Shown one piece after another: positions 1 through 8,444 of a DNA stretch of 64,000 nt. The DNA comes from JANQNX01 sp040217095 (GTDB taxonomy: Bacteria > Pseudomonadota > Gammaproteobacteria > Eutrophobiales > Eutrophobiaceae). The notes beneath the pieces were generated by a model. The model made no database searches, had not been told where the DNA came from, and saw nothing but the letters and a program-made list of their open reading frames with translations. Position 1 is the first letter of the stretch. Each line of letters begins with the position of its first letter. Position numbers and translations under genes: made by a program. The stretch covers positions 1,364,001 through 1,428,000 of the forward strand of contig OZ245888.1 of assembly GCA_965229565.1 (NCBI GenBank), given 5' to 3'.

Positions 1-648
1 CCCGAGCCCGACCGCTTCGTTCAGAACTTCAGCTGCAAGCTGCTGCCTATCAACGTCTGAGGGCAGCTTTGGTCCCATCTCCTCGATAATTTCACGAATA
101 AGTTTTTCGACATGCGAGCGTAACTGGTCCTCATCCATGCTGCTGATATCAGTACGACGCAAGTCCATGGCGGCGAGTAATTCTTCGTGTACCCGGTTAC
201 GCCATTTGAATTTTTCATTGTGTTGCAGGTTAAGTAGTGTCTTGCTGACTTCTTCCGATTCATCAAGCGCAGCATGATGTTGTACCCCGAATACCGTCTT
301 CATATCATCAAAAGAGCTGTCATCATCCTCGTCGAACTCTTCTTCTTCGGCAGCGGCACTCATGCCAGCCTTGATGTAGTATCCGGCTATTATTATCTCG
401 TCTGACGAGCGTATTGGTCCGTGATGTGATACTTCTTGTCCATTCACTTCAATGCTGTCTTTACCTGTCTTGTCTTCAATAAACAGACCTTCAGAAGTGC
501 GGGTGATCTCTGCATGATGATTGGCAACTTTCCAGCCACGCAGTTGAATAAAATTATCTCGTGCTTTACCGATCGTGCATTCAGCAACCGGGCAATGAAA
601 ATTTTTAACGCGCTCACCTTTGGCGTTATTTACGATTACATCAAACAT
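1..648 (-). CDS. cpaF: FHA domain-CpaF/TadA secretion ATPase, partial
   Basis: This is the first 216 codons of a minus-strand gene that runs off the left edge. Residues about 1-95 look like a forkhead-associated (FHA) domain, with a glycine-lysine strand (IGKARDN), NHHAEI and a DKTGKDSIEVNG turn. An acidic linker (EEEEFDEDDD) follows. From about residue 150 (RRTDISSMDEDQLRSHVEK) it resembles the N-terminal region of CpaF/TadA, the cytoplasmic ATPase that powers Flp pilus assembly. The Walker motifs would lie beyond the window. In classical FHA domains a GR pair and a Ser before the RxxH contact phosphothreonine; here these positions read GK and ANHH, so phosphopeptide binding is doubtful. The gene starts 16 nt after the cpaC stop, at the end of the Tad operon. 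The FHA-CpaF assignment is an inference from the N-terminus plus operon context. Confidence 0.8.
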   Translation of the reverse strand, partial: MFDVIVNNAKGERVKNFHCPVAECTIGKARDNFIQLRGWKVANHHAEITRTSEGLFIEDKTGKDSIEVNGQEVSHHGPIRSSDEIIIAGYYIKAGMSAAAEEEEFDEDDDSSFDDMKTVFGVQHHAALDESEEVSKTLLNLQHNEKFKWRNRVHEELLAAMDLRRTDISSMDEDQLRSHVEKLIREIIEEMGPKLPSDVDRQQLAAEVLNEAVGLG

Positions 649-663
649 ATATAGGTCTCATTA

Positions 664-2145
664 TTAAAATTGAATATCAAGGCGATCTCTGTCGATATTC
701 TCTAATGTTGCATTAATGCCTTTTTCAGCATAATCGAGCATGTCGCGGTTGATCTGCGAATTGGCATCTATAATCTCTGGTGTCACAAAGATAACCAGTT
801 CTGTCTTGTCATCCCGGAAAGATTCCGAACGGAATAACCTGCCAAGAATAGGAATGTCTTTCAGGAACTTGATGCCATTGATGCTTTCGGCTGCCTGTTG
901 ATCTATCAGGCCTGACATCACCAGTGTTTCACCCGTTTTTAGTATCACATCGGCCTCTGTCTTGCGGCTCAGAAGACCCGGGACACCGCCAATTGCGACA
1001 TCAAAATCCAGTGAACTGAGTTCGGTCATGACGTTTGCTCGTATATTGTTATTGCGGTCAATTTCAGGTTTCACCGTGAGCGAGATACCGTACTCCTTGA
1101 ACTCGATGGTGGTGCCGTTGATGTTTGAGATTTCGATCGGAAATTCACCACCCGCCAGAAATGTGGCTTCACCGCCACTGCGAGCGGTAAGCCTGGGTTC
1201 AGCCAGGATAACGGCATCACCGGTATTTTCAGCAAAATTGATACGGGATGTCAGTTCGGCTGCAATGCCGAAGTAACCCAACGGGCTATCCGCTGAACCA
1301 ATCGGCAGGTCACCCGCAGAAAACGTATCGTCGGAACTGGGTCGAAATACCGAGTTGTTCTCGGCATCAAATGCGAACGCGGCAGCCGGACCGGCAACCG
1401 ATGATCCCCAGGAGATACCAAGCGTTTCGGTAAAGGATTTACTGAACTCGGTAATCTTGATGTTCATCAACACCATCTTGTTGTCCGGCATATTGGCATC
1501 CAGGCTGGCGCGCTGGGTCAGGTCCATGAGTTCACTGAAGGCTGCCTGGACAGTCTCGATGGCCTCTGCATAACCGTTGTCAATCAGACCACTGAGGACA
1601 ATATTCTCGCCCACTATGCGCACATTCAGGCCTTCAACCTCTGACAGCAGGTCCTCGATTTCAATCTTTTTTCGGACAAGGTCGTTAATTGCAAAATTGG
1701 TGCTGTTCAATACTTTAGGAAACGCTTCTTTGACGGCGGCTATATTTGCCTCGTTGCCGAAGGCGATTTGGCCGCTAAGCACGATACGATCACCAACGAT
1801 GGACACGTACAGACCGGGAATGTCACCCAGTAGCTGCTCTACTGCGTCCTTTTGTTGTACCAGGCTGGTAGCGGTATCGCTGACATGAATCATGTAGTCT
1901 CTTTCAGAACCGTTGCTGAACCAGACATGAATATTACTGGAGCCTTCCCCTTCGCCAATGAGAATCAGCTGGCCGTTTTGTAATAGTGAATTACTGACTA
2001 CTTTGGGGTTACCCACAGCAATTCGATCTATGGAGCCCAGTTTCAGGATTTTGACTTCGCCCACGTAAAGATCGATACGTGATTCGGCATGTGCGACCCC
2101 AAAGCAAGAGAGTAAAAGCAAGGTGACAAGTATTCTTTTTATCAT
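664..2145 (-). CDS. cpaC: Tad pilus outer-membrane secretin CpaC/RcpA
   Basis: This 493-residue protein forms the outer-membrane channel through which the Flp pilus leaves the cell. A Sec signal peptide ends near residue 20 (FGVAHA/ES). Residues about 24-90 match the short N-terminal domain of pilus secretins. Two similar BON-like segments follow at about 100-145 and 160-207, both reading GL.V.IVG..IVLSG. The secretin core spans about 300-455, with LAEPRLTARSGGEATFLAGG and the late IPILGRLFRS...ELVIFVTPEI signature. It lies between the small secreted protein and cpaF, and all three are codirectional. Length and motif order are usual for CpaC. Nothing looks truncated. Confidence 0.93.
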   Translation of the reverse strand: MIKRILVTLLLLSCFGVAHAESRIDLYVGEVKILKLGSIDRIAVGNPKVVSNSLLQNGQLILIGEGEGSSNIHVWFSNGSERDYMIHVSDTATSLVQQKDAVEQLLGDIPGLYVSIVGDRIVLSGQIAFGNEANIAAVKEAFPKVLNSTNFAINDLVRKKIEIEDLLSEVEGLNVRIVGENIVLSGLIDNGYAEAIETVQAAFSELMDLTQRASLDANMPDNKMVLMNIKITEFSKSFTETLGISWGSSVAGPAAAFAFDAENNSVFRPSSDDTFSAGDLPIGSADSPLGYFGIAAELTSRINFAENTGDAVILAEPRLTARSGGEATFLAGGEFPIEISNINGTTIEFKEYGISLTVKPEIDRNNNIRANVMTELSSLDFDVAIGGVPGLLSRKTEADVILKTGETLVMSGLIDQQAAESINGIKFLKDIPILGRLFRSESFRDDKTELVIFVTPEIIDANSQINRDMLDYAEKGINATLENIDRDRLDIQF

Positions 2146-2233
2146 AATGGTATTTCCTGCTTACCAATTTGGTTATTTATCGTTTCCCCACAACGAGGAT
2201 ATTCAATCCAGGTGTTACCTGTGCCCGCAAGCG

Positions 2234-2485
2234 TCACTGCTCCGGTGAGACAACGACCTCTTTGGCCACGCCGTCAGTAGACTGTCCACCTACAATCATC
2301 TTGACGGACTGTTTCTGCAATTCCTTTTTATCCGACCTGTCATCCGTGTTGTTGGCATTTGCTGACTGCCCGGTTTCAACTTCTATTACCCGCCCGTTCA
2401 GACTCGCACTGGTCGAAATTTCCGGATCTTCTTCAGCATAGACCGTTGCCATTAACACTAATGCAAGCGAAGCAACTACGCGCAT
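2234..2485 (-). CDS. small secreted Tad-locus protein sharing the CpaB C-terminal tail
   Basis: This 83-residue protein has a signal peptide of about 17 residues (MRVVASLALVLMATVYA) and a polar, low-complexity middle rich in Asn, Asp and Lys. Its start lies 1 nt beyond the cpaB stop and it precedes cpaC, so it is clearly part of the Tad transcript. I do not recognise a family. Its last 20 or so residues (MIVGGQSTDGVAKEVVVSP) match the C-terminus of the neighbouring CpaB (LIIGGASEDGVAKSKKVALP). A role as a periplasmic partner that binds whatever the CpaB tail binds, probably the secretin or inner-membrane platform, is inference. Confidence 0.7.
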   Translation of the reverse strand: MRVVASLALVLMATVYAEEDPEISTSASLNGRVIEVETGQSANANNTDDRSDKKELQKQSVKMIVGGQSTDGVAKEVVVSPEQ

Positions 2486-2486
2486 T

Positions 2487-4355
2487 TTATTCCTGCTTTG
2501 CAGCCGGCAATTCTTCCGGAGGCAACGCTACTTTTTTCGACTTCGCTACACCGTCTTCACTGGCACCACCAATAATCAGGTCATATTCAGTAGCAACCAT
2601 AATCGATCCCGTAATGGACTGATTTTGTGCAAATTTGGAAATTTCGGAATCAGAGACGACGTTACCCCTGGCATCGACGATTTCACCGTTCGCATTAACC
2701 CTGTATCCGGATTTCGCAAGCTCCTGCTTACTCAGTATCTCGCCATTTGCCGATGTTATGAGATCGTTCTTGTCGACCACATTACCGTTGGCATCGACGA
2801 TCTCGCCGTTTTCATTGATGCTTAGTCCAGCCGCAGCAAGTTGCTCTTTAGTCATCACGCTGCCATCAGCAGCAATGACTACGTCATTTGGATCGATGAC
2901 GTTGCCGTCCTTGTCAACGATGTCACCATTTTCATTGACCGTGTAACCCGCAGCCTCAAGTGCTTCAAGTTTTTCTTTCGTCATTACGGTGCCATCTTTG
3001 GAAACGACAAGGTCACTGGCATTAACAACTTTTCCGTTGGCATCAACGATCTCGCCGTTTTCATTCACACTAAGTCCTGCAGCTGCCAATTGTTCCCTGG
3101 TCATAACACTGCCATCAGAGGCTACTACCACATCGTTTGCATTAACGACATTACCATTTGCATCAATGACCTGACCGCTTTCATTAACGGTCAAGCCAGC
3201 AGCAGCCAGTTGCTGTTTCGTCATCACGGTACCATCGGCTGTGACAACCATATCTTCCGGATTTACCACGTTGCCATCCTTGTCAACGATCTGCCCATTC
3301 TCATTAACGGTATAGCCAGCGGCAGCAAGCTGTTCAGCGCTCATGATCTTGTTGCCGTTTGCATCGACCAGGTTGCCATTAACATCGACCCCGCCTGCAA
3401 CACTGGCACGTGATGCGCGTTCGGCTTCGGCCGCGGCCATGCGCGAGGCATTACCAAACAGGTCTGCCGGTGCCAGGCTGGTAAAATCGGATGCACTTTG
3501 GTCATTACGGTTTCTAAGCAGGGAAACGAGTTCGCCCTTGTCTTCGGCAAGCGTGACCAGTGCTGCCTGTTCAGGCGTAACTTCCAGCGTGATATTGGAA
3601 AAATTTGTTTCGGTACGGCGTTGCGGTTGGCGCAGCCTGTCCAGCGTTTCCTGGTATGGGTCGCGGCCCGTGGCCAACACGGTTATATTCTGTATGACCG
3701 GGATCACCACGTCCGTTGGGCTCAACATGCCCAGTAGTGATGCCGGGTCTTCCAGTGCGCCCGATGCCGCCAGCAGTTCCTCGGGTATCTCGGACAGTAC
3801 TTCTGAAGGTAACAATTCCAGCAGGCCGGCTTCCTTCGCCTCTGTCACCAGTTGCGGGTTGAAACCGGAGGTTGCGAAAGGAATATTGACGAACAAATCG
3901 ATTCGGTTACCCGGGCGCAGGAAACCACCTATGGAATTCACATCATCTACGGTAATCGTGATCGCGCGTTTACCTTTCGGGATAATATCGGAAAAGTCCC
4001 TGGGAAATTCCTGGTCGATAAAACTCTTAAGTAATGGTTTGCCTCGTTCCAGGTCTGCAGTCAGGGCACTGCCGGCATAGCGTTCGAAATCTCCAGGTGC
4101 AACTGCGTCGCCGTGAACAAAGTCTGCCGGTACCGGTCGCTGACTGAAATACTGGCTGTTAATTTCCTGGCCTTTCTGTAAGTCACTGTTGGCCACGACT
4201 ACCATCACCTGTCGCTCACGGTCCTGTTCATATTGTGCCTTAAGCTGCTTTTCACGAGCATTCAGGTAGAGCATTGCCAGGATAGCTGCAACGATACCAA
4301 AACCAACGGCGCCAGCGAGGAGTGGGAGTGCACTTTTTTCTTCTTTTTTTGCCAT
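2487..4355 (-). CDS. cpaB: CpaB/RcpC pilus assembly protein with tandem-repeat insertion
   Basis: This 622-residue protein is about twice the usual CpaB length of roughly 250-320 residues. Residues 11-31 form an N-terminal membrane anchor. A SAF-like domain follows at about 50-115 (VVVANSDLQKGQEI), then the CpaB/RcpC core at about 120-285, with IPKGKRAITITVDDVNSIGGFLRPGNRIDLF. CpaB acts in the periplasm between the inner-membrane platform and the secretin. From about residue 323 to 571 there are six imperfect repeats of roughly 40 residues. The C-terminal tail, about 587-614, is shared with the next gene. The core family call is firm. The function of the repeats is unknown; their D.[DN]G turns could bind calcium, but this is speculation. 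Confidence 0.88.
   Translation of the reverse strand: MAKKEEKSALPLLAGAVGFGIVAAILAMLYLNAREKQLKAQYEQDRERQVMVVVANSDLQKGQEINSQYFSQRPVPADFVHGDAVAPGDFERYAGSALTADLERGKPLLKSFIDQEFPRDFSDIIPKGKRAITITVDDVNSIGGFLRPGNRIDLFVNIPFATSGFNPQLVTEAKEAGLLELLPSEVLSEIPEELLAASGALEDPASLLGMLSPTDVVIPVIQNITVLATGRDPYQETLDRLRQPQRRTETNFSNITLEVTPEQAALVTLAEDKGELVSLLRNRNDQSASDFTSLAPADLFGNASRMAAAEAERASRASVAGGVDVNGNLVDANGNKIMSAEQLAAAGYTVNENGQIVDKDGNVVNPEDMVVTADGTVMTKQQLAAAGLTVNESGQVIDANGNVVNANDVVVASDGSVMTREQLAAAGLSVNENGEIVDANGKVVNASDLVVSKDGTVMTKEKLEALEAAGYTVNENGDIVDKDGNVIDPNDVVIAADGSVMTKEQLAAAGLSINENGEIVDANGNVVDKNDLITSANGEILSKQELAKSGYRVNANGEIVDARGNVVSDSEISKFAQNQSITGSIMVATEYDLIIGGASEDGVAKSKKVALPPEELPAAKQE
2643..3389 (-). repeat. 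six in-frame tandem repeats of about 120 bp inside cpaB
   Basis: Six head-to-tail copies of a roughly 40-residue unit occupy CpaB residues 323-571. The typical unit reads DGSVMTKEQLAAAGLSVNEN followed by GEIVDANGNVVN. Copies differ by scattered substitutions; the fourth has an extra three residues (LEALEAAG) and the first and last are the most divergent. Each unit carries two short Asp/Asn-Gly turns (DG[ST]VMT and DANGN or DKDGN) and a helix (EQLAAAG). The number of copies may vary between strains because nearly identical units can recombine. Confidence 0.9.
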
Positions 4356-4378
4356 GTCGGAGATTTTTTAGTTAGTGT

Positions 4379-4741
4379 TTAAAAAAAGCTGATCATACCG
4401 TCGAGAATATCTTCCGGACCATCAGGCATGAGGTCTTCCGGGAATGTGTCCAGCGTGGGAAATTGAGTGTAATTGGAAATCTGGTTGATAAGATCATTGG
4501 GGTCGATCGGGTCAACCACATCAGCATCAATCAGGTAAGCACCAAGGCTGTCATGCGAGGGGAGGTCTGAAAGAGAGACCGCGTAGGAGTATCCCTGGTA
4601 CTTATCATTCAACATCGCGAGCAAGTCCAGAAGAACATCGCCGCCTGGGCCAATGGATAGCACCATGACGCCAAAAACAAGGACGACGACAAATTCGACC
4701 ATGCCCTGACCCTGCTGAGTTCTTTTTAGAACGTGTCGCAC
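4379..4741 (-). CDS. small TadE-like/pseudopilin protein
   Basis: This 120-residue protein starts with a basic stretch, then GQGMVEFVVVLVFGVMVLSIG, which is the glycine-(M)-x-E prepilin-type signature followed by a hydrophobic helix as in TadE/Flp-like pseudopilins. The mature part is short and acidic (DVVDPIDPNDL). It lies 23 nt upstream of cpaB and 21 nt downstream of the two-repeat periplasmic protein, inside the Tad operon. It is probably processed by a TadV/CpaA-type prepilin peptidase, which is not in this window. I infer a minor pseudopilin role; no finer family assignment is possible. Confidence 0.65.
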   Translation of the reverse strand: MRHVLKRTQQGQGMVEFVVVLVFGVMVLSIGPGGDVLLDLLAMLNDKYQGYSYAVSLSDLPSHDSLGAYLIDADVVDPIDPNDLINQISNYTQFPTLDTFPEDLMPDGPEDILDGMISFF

Positions 4742-4762
4742 TTAATCAAGCTCTCCCCAAAG

Positions 4763-5464
4763 CTAGAACAAAGAGTTTGTCACGGAGTTGATTACAATTC
4801 TAGTGTAATCCTTGTCTTTCAAAAACATCATTGTCACCCGATCACGTTTCGTCTTGAAGACCAGGGAATGCACCTTGTCTGTCCCCAGGGCCTTGTCGGT
4901 TTCCTTGGTCCAGCCCTTGCCGTTGAAATGATTGCGGTAAAAACTGACATTACTGGGCACCGAGTGATCATTGGTGATAATCAACGTACGCGCTTTCTTG
5001 CCGGGATCATTACTGGTGTTTTCAGTCAGGATATGGCTGCCCGGCATTTTCGGTATGCCCTTGCCAAGTTCAGGTGGCTTTGTCTTGGGGTCAACCAGTG
5101 GGCTCACAGAGAGGTAGCCCCATGAACCGGACTTGTCATTCTGTTTTACCTGCACCTGTACAGTCAGCAGGTAATCATCCTCGATACGACTAATGATGTA
5201 CCAGGGATAGGCATCAATCGTTTCCATAAAGCCCGGTTTATCGCGTTCGACCGGGCGCTGCCATTCACGCCGGTAGAACTCAACCACTTCTTCTATAGAT
5301 TTGCGGGTATGAAAAGCACGGATCGACGTGGGCAATCCATTAATTTGCATATTCTTACCGACCCACTCCACGCGCGCATCCGGTGGATGTGGGAAATCGG
5401 GCGGGCCAGCCAGGACCGTGATTGGCAGGCTCATTAACAGGATTATTTTGCCCAGGGTACGCAT
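4763..5464 (-). CDS. uncharacterised periplasmic protein of the Tad locus, two internal repeats
   Basis: This 233-residue protein has a signal peptide (MRTLGKIILLMSLPITVLAG). The chosen ATG shares its A with the TGA stop of the upstream TadE-like gene (TGATG), which indicates translational coupling; a 19-codon longer start would overlap that gene by 58 nt and lacks a signal peptide. Two halves look alike: IEEVVEFYRREW at about residues 58-69 and VPSNVSFYRNHFNGKGW near 185, each followed by a beta-rich stretch. I do not recognise the family. Context suggests a periplasmic accessory of pilus assembly, which is inference. Confidence 0.65.
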   Translation of the reverse strand: MRTLGKIILLMSLPITVLAGPPDFPHPPDARVEWVGKNMQINGLPTSIRAFHTRKSIEEVVEFYRREWQRPVERDKPGFMETIDAYPWYIISRIEDDYLLTVQVQVKQNDKSGSWGYLSVSPLVDPKTKPPELGKGIPKMPGSHILTENTSNDPGKKARTLIITNDHSVPSNVSFYRNHFNGKGWTKETDKALGTDKVHSLVFKTKRDRVTMMFLKDKDYTRIVINSVTNSLF

Positions 5465-6519
5465 CAATCTATACAGGTTCGTGAGTCTTCTGTGCGAGGT
5501 GTATTGGGTACGAAGTCGCACATGCCGGCATCGTCACACTCGTGGGTACCACCGTCTTCCAGTCGATCCGGGTGCACGGCATCAATATCGATATGACCCA
5601 GCCACAGGCTGCCCTTGTCATCCGATCCCCAGAGACCACCAGGATTACACAGGCGTAATTCCGGTGCCAAAACCGAAATGACGTTCCAGACGGTCTCGAA
5701 ACCGGGGATGGCACCCAGCAGCTCACTCAATAAAGTGGTGGGTACGGTACCGCCAGCCTGGTTATAGGTATGTTCTACGCCGCCCGCATTCCAGGCATCT
5801 GACAGCACGCTGGCGCGAGTCCGGAAATCCAGCGTGGGCGTGGACAGGTCATCTGCCGTGCCGCGCGCACCCATGATTGAATTGATATTCACAAAGGCAG
5901 GATTAATCGCGACCTGCATGGACAGGCTGGATTTGGCATAGCCTTCGGTATTGATCGCGGTAAAGCCAACCGATGATCCGACAAGGTTCATCAGGTCACC
6001 GATGGCACTGAAAGCAAAATCAATCACGTCGAACATAATATTCATGACGTCACCAACGACAGGCAGCGTTGGTGTGTCTTCTGAACTCTGCAAGGTATTG
6101 CTGGCACCAGCGGCACCCTGGTACAGGCGATTACCCATGTGATCCGTCCATAACGGTTTGGCCGTAGCCGTGGTCCAGCCCATGGTGCCGTCAGCATCTG
6201 CAATCGGCAGCGTCGTATTTTCGGTGCCGGTGTCTGTAAAGAAGCGGCGCTGCGTCTCCAACTGGGTATAGTTGGTGGACTTGATGGGCTGATCGACGGC
6301 GTCAAAACCCGTCATCGGTTCACCGCCATTGGCAAACCAGACCGTGTACTCCCAGGCCTGGTAGCGCGCGGCCTGGATATTGGTCTGCTTGATATCAATG
6401 TACTTGGCCAGCAGTGAAATACCCAGGAACAAGGGCACCAGGGCAAACGAGGCAACGATCAGGAACTCGGTCATGGCCTGGCCGCTCGTTCGTCTGCATT
6501 TTTTAGTATTGATGCGCAT
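5464..6519 (-). CDS. TadE-like pseudopilin, long form
   Basis: This 351-residue protein begins with a short basic segment, then SGQAMTEFLIVASFALVPLF, a prepilin-type G-x-x-x-E site and hydrophobic helix typical of TadE/TadG-like proteins. TadE pseudopilins are usually about 150-200 residues, so this one carries a large extracytoplasmic portion. The C-terminus is Cys and Asp rich (ECDDAGMCDF). It lies 6 nt downstream of the TadG-like gene and overlaps the next start by one base. The role as minor pilin is inferred from the N-terminus and position. Confidence 0.72.
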   Translation of the reverse strand: MRINTKKCRRTSGQAMTEFLIVASFALVPLFLGISLLAKYIDIKQTNIQAARYQAWEYTVWFANGGEPMTGFDAVDQPIKSTNYTQLETQRRFFTDTGTENTTLPIADADGTMGWTTATAKPLWTDHMGNRLYQGAAGASNTLQSSEDTPTLPVVGDVMNIMFDVIDFAFSAIGDLMNLVGSSVGFTAINTEGYAKSSLSMQVAINPAFVNINSIMGARGTADDLSTPTLDFRTRASVLSDAWNAGGVEHTYNQAGGTVPTTLLSELLGAIPGFETVWNVISVLAPELRLCNPGGLWGSDDKGSLWLGHIDIDAVHPDRLEDGGTHECDDAGMCDFVPNTPRTEDSRTCID

Positions 6520-6525
6520 AAGTGA

Positions 6526-8424
6526 TTACAGTGACGGTAACAGGTCCAGCAGGTCGCCAAAGATAAGATTAAAAGACTGCCCGGTATTGATGAAGTCTTC
6601 CTTTTGCTGCATGAGCAGCGCCAGGATCTGGTCCGCGTAGCTGGTCTCGATCAGGCGTGCCTGCCAGTAAGGGTTGAAAGCACTGCCATACTCGGCCTGG
6701 CCGTCGCCGCGATGAAAATGACTGGCCAGGCTGTCAGTCGGGCGCGAGAAATATAACTCTGACTTGGCCAGTACGGCCAGTTCGCCATCAGCCAGTGCCT
6801 CGTTGAGGCCAAACCGGCCGGTGGGCTCATTGTAAGTGGTGGTGCTGTCGAAATCGGGTTCATCCTGGATCAGGCCTATGAGCAGGTTGGGCGCACCGAC
6901 GCCAAGAAATGATTCATTGCCGGTGGTATCCACGTAATAGGGCAGGCCGCCATAAGTTCTGTTCACGCGTGAACCCAGCATGGTTTCATAGATCTGGGCC
7001 GAGGCAGCGATACCAATCGGCGTCGGTACACCGGGGCCGGGCGATAACCAGGCCAGGAGATTTTCCGGTGCCTCGCCGTAGTGGTCGTTCTCGATCACAC
7101 CGCCCGTTGATGCCAGGTTCATGTGCAGTGTATTCAGGTTGTTGGGTGTATTCTTGCCAACCTCGGCAAAACCGGAAGCGAACGGGGCCGTGTTGGGAAA
7201 AGGAATGGACGGCAAGATCTCGATATCTTCACCGAGGATTCGCAGGTAAAGGCTCGCTTGTGCATTGCTGATATCAAGGCCACCGCCGACAGACACACTG
7301 CCACAAATGCCGGCTCCACAGGCCTCGGCCCAGGCCTCGAAGTCAAAGGCAAAATCAACGGTCAGGCCGGTGGTATCCGCACTGGACCAGTTGTAATTGC
7401 CCGCGGTGACATTACCCGAAGTCGGCAACACCAGCCTCAGCTCGCTGGCACCGGCACGGTTCAGGTACAGGTCGAAGTAGACATAAAGATCAAACCCGAA
7501 TTCGACAGATGCAACACCTATATCTATGCCCCAACTGGGGTCAATATCGATCTCGATGGGAAAGCCGGGTGGGCGAAGACCATCGCATTCGGCATCCCAG
7601 GGGAATTTCCAGCAGCGTTTCATCGTGAAGGGATCACGCGAATCCCGTATCAGGGCGGCCAGTCGGGTGTAGCCATCGGCCGCTGCATCAAACTCGCCCA
7701 CGGGGGTTCGCTGGGTGGAACGATAGGCCGTGGCAAACTGGTCACCGGGTAGATCCGGTAAGACGCCATAGGTGGCAATATGCGCGATTAATGAAACGAT
7801 ACCAAAATCACTGATCCTGGTGCCGGGGGGCCCGTTTTCCGTGATCACGTCATCCAGCACGCCGACTGCAAAGATAATGCTGACCGTGTGGTAGCCGAAC
7901 TCGGCAAAACCGTAAATCTTGTTGATATTGTGGATGACCGTGGTGCCGACATTAGCGATGGTCTTCATCACGTTCTGCGCCGTGATCCCGGCCGAACGCC
8001 AGGCCGAGGTAATAGGTGTGATTACCGCGTTGGATGCGCCCAATGTAAGAGGCGAGATTATCAACTGGTTGTAACTGTCGAGGTAATCCGCGAAAGAGCG
8101 GAAGTGATAGGCCCAGGACGCCAGCCCGACCAGCTGACCAATGGCAACCTCGTTGGCGACGATGGCGCGGTTCATATAGGCCGCGAAATTCAGATCGCGC
8201 GCCTCCACCGTGGACATGCTGTAGACCGCGGCATCAGCCGCATTCTGCAGCTGCATCTTGTTACTGGTGAGTTTGCCTGATTTGAACAGGGCCAGGCCGG
8301 ATACGACGAGGATCGGGACGAACAATAGAACGAATACAGCAGCCTGACCGCGCTGCCTGTTAGAGAAGTATTTCTTTAATCCGGGCAAGACCCTCTGTAT
8401 CCATAGCCGGCAAGGGGCCGGCAA
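6526..8424 (-). CDS. TadG-like pilus assembly protein
   Basis: This roughly 632-residue protein has a Tad_N-type N-terminus: a basic start, RGQAAVFVLLFVPILVVSGL as a membrane helix, then a region rich in Asn, Ala and Asp (NKMQLQNAADAAVYSMST) characteristic of TadG and related proteins. The long remainder is predicted to lie outside the inner membrane. The frame has no ATG before the membrane helix. A TTG at 8424 is the longest start and another TTG lies 12 codons later, so the exact N-terminus is uncertain. The start sits only about 20 nt downstream of a strong hairpin (8445-8475). Confidence 0.75.
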   Translation of the reverse strand: MPAPCRLWIQRVLPGLKKYFSNRQRGQAAVFVLLFVPILVVSGLALFKSGKLTSNKMQLQNAADAAVYSMSTVEARDLNFAAYMNRAIVANEVAIGQLVGLASWAYHFRSFADYLDSYNQLIISPLTLGASNAVITPITSAWRSAGITAQNVMKTIANVGTTVIHNINKIYGFAEFGYHTVSIIFAVGVLDDVITENGPPGTRISDFGIVSLIAHIATYGVLPDLPGDQFATAYRSTQRTPVGEFDAAADGYTRLAALIRDSRDPFTMKRCWKFPWDAECDGLRPPGFPIEIDIDPSWGIDIGVASVEFGFDLYVYFDLYLNRAGASELRLVLPTSGNVTAGNYNWSSADTTGLTVDFAFDFEAWAEACGAGICGSVSVGGGLDISNAQASLYLRILGEDIEILPSIPFPNTAPFASGFAEVGKNTPNNLNTLHMNLASTGGVIENDHYGEAPENLLAWLSPGPGVPTPIGIAASAQIYETMLGSRVNRTYGGLPYYVDTTGNESFLGVGAPNLLIGLIQDEPDFDSTTTYNEPTGRFGLNEALADGELAVLAKSELYFSRPTDSLASHFHRGDGQAEYGSAFNPYWQARLIETSYADQILALLMQQKEDFINTGQSFNLIFGDLLDLLPSL

Positions 8425-8444
8425 ATAAAGTCATTAAATGTTCA

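Noticed and set aside
2643..3389. Regular repeats as a possible CRISPR array
   Set aside because: Units are about 120 bp, in frame, degenerate and without unique spacers. They encode protein repeats.
2635..3413. Long plus-strand frames opposite the cpaB repeat region
   Set aside because: They are antisense to an unmistakable CpaB frame. The repeats keep the opposite strand open by chance; no ribosome-binding sites or family motifs are seen.
3343..4080. 245-codon plus-strand frame
   Set aside because: It is fully antisense to the cpaB core and has a low-complexity Ser-rich product. It is a shadow frame.
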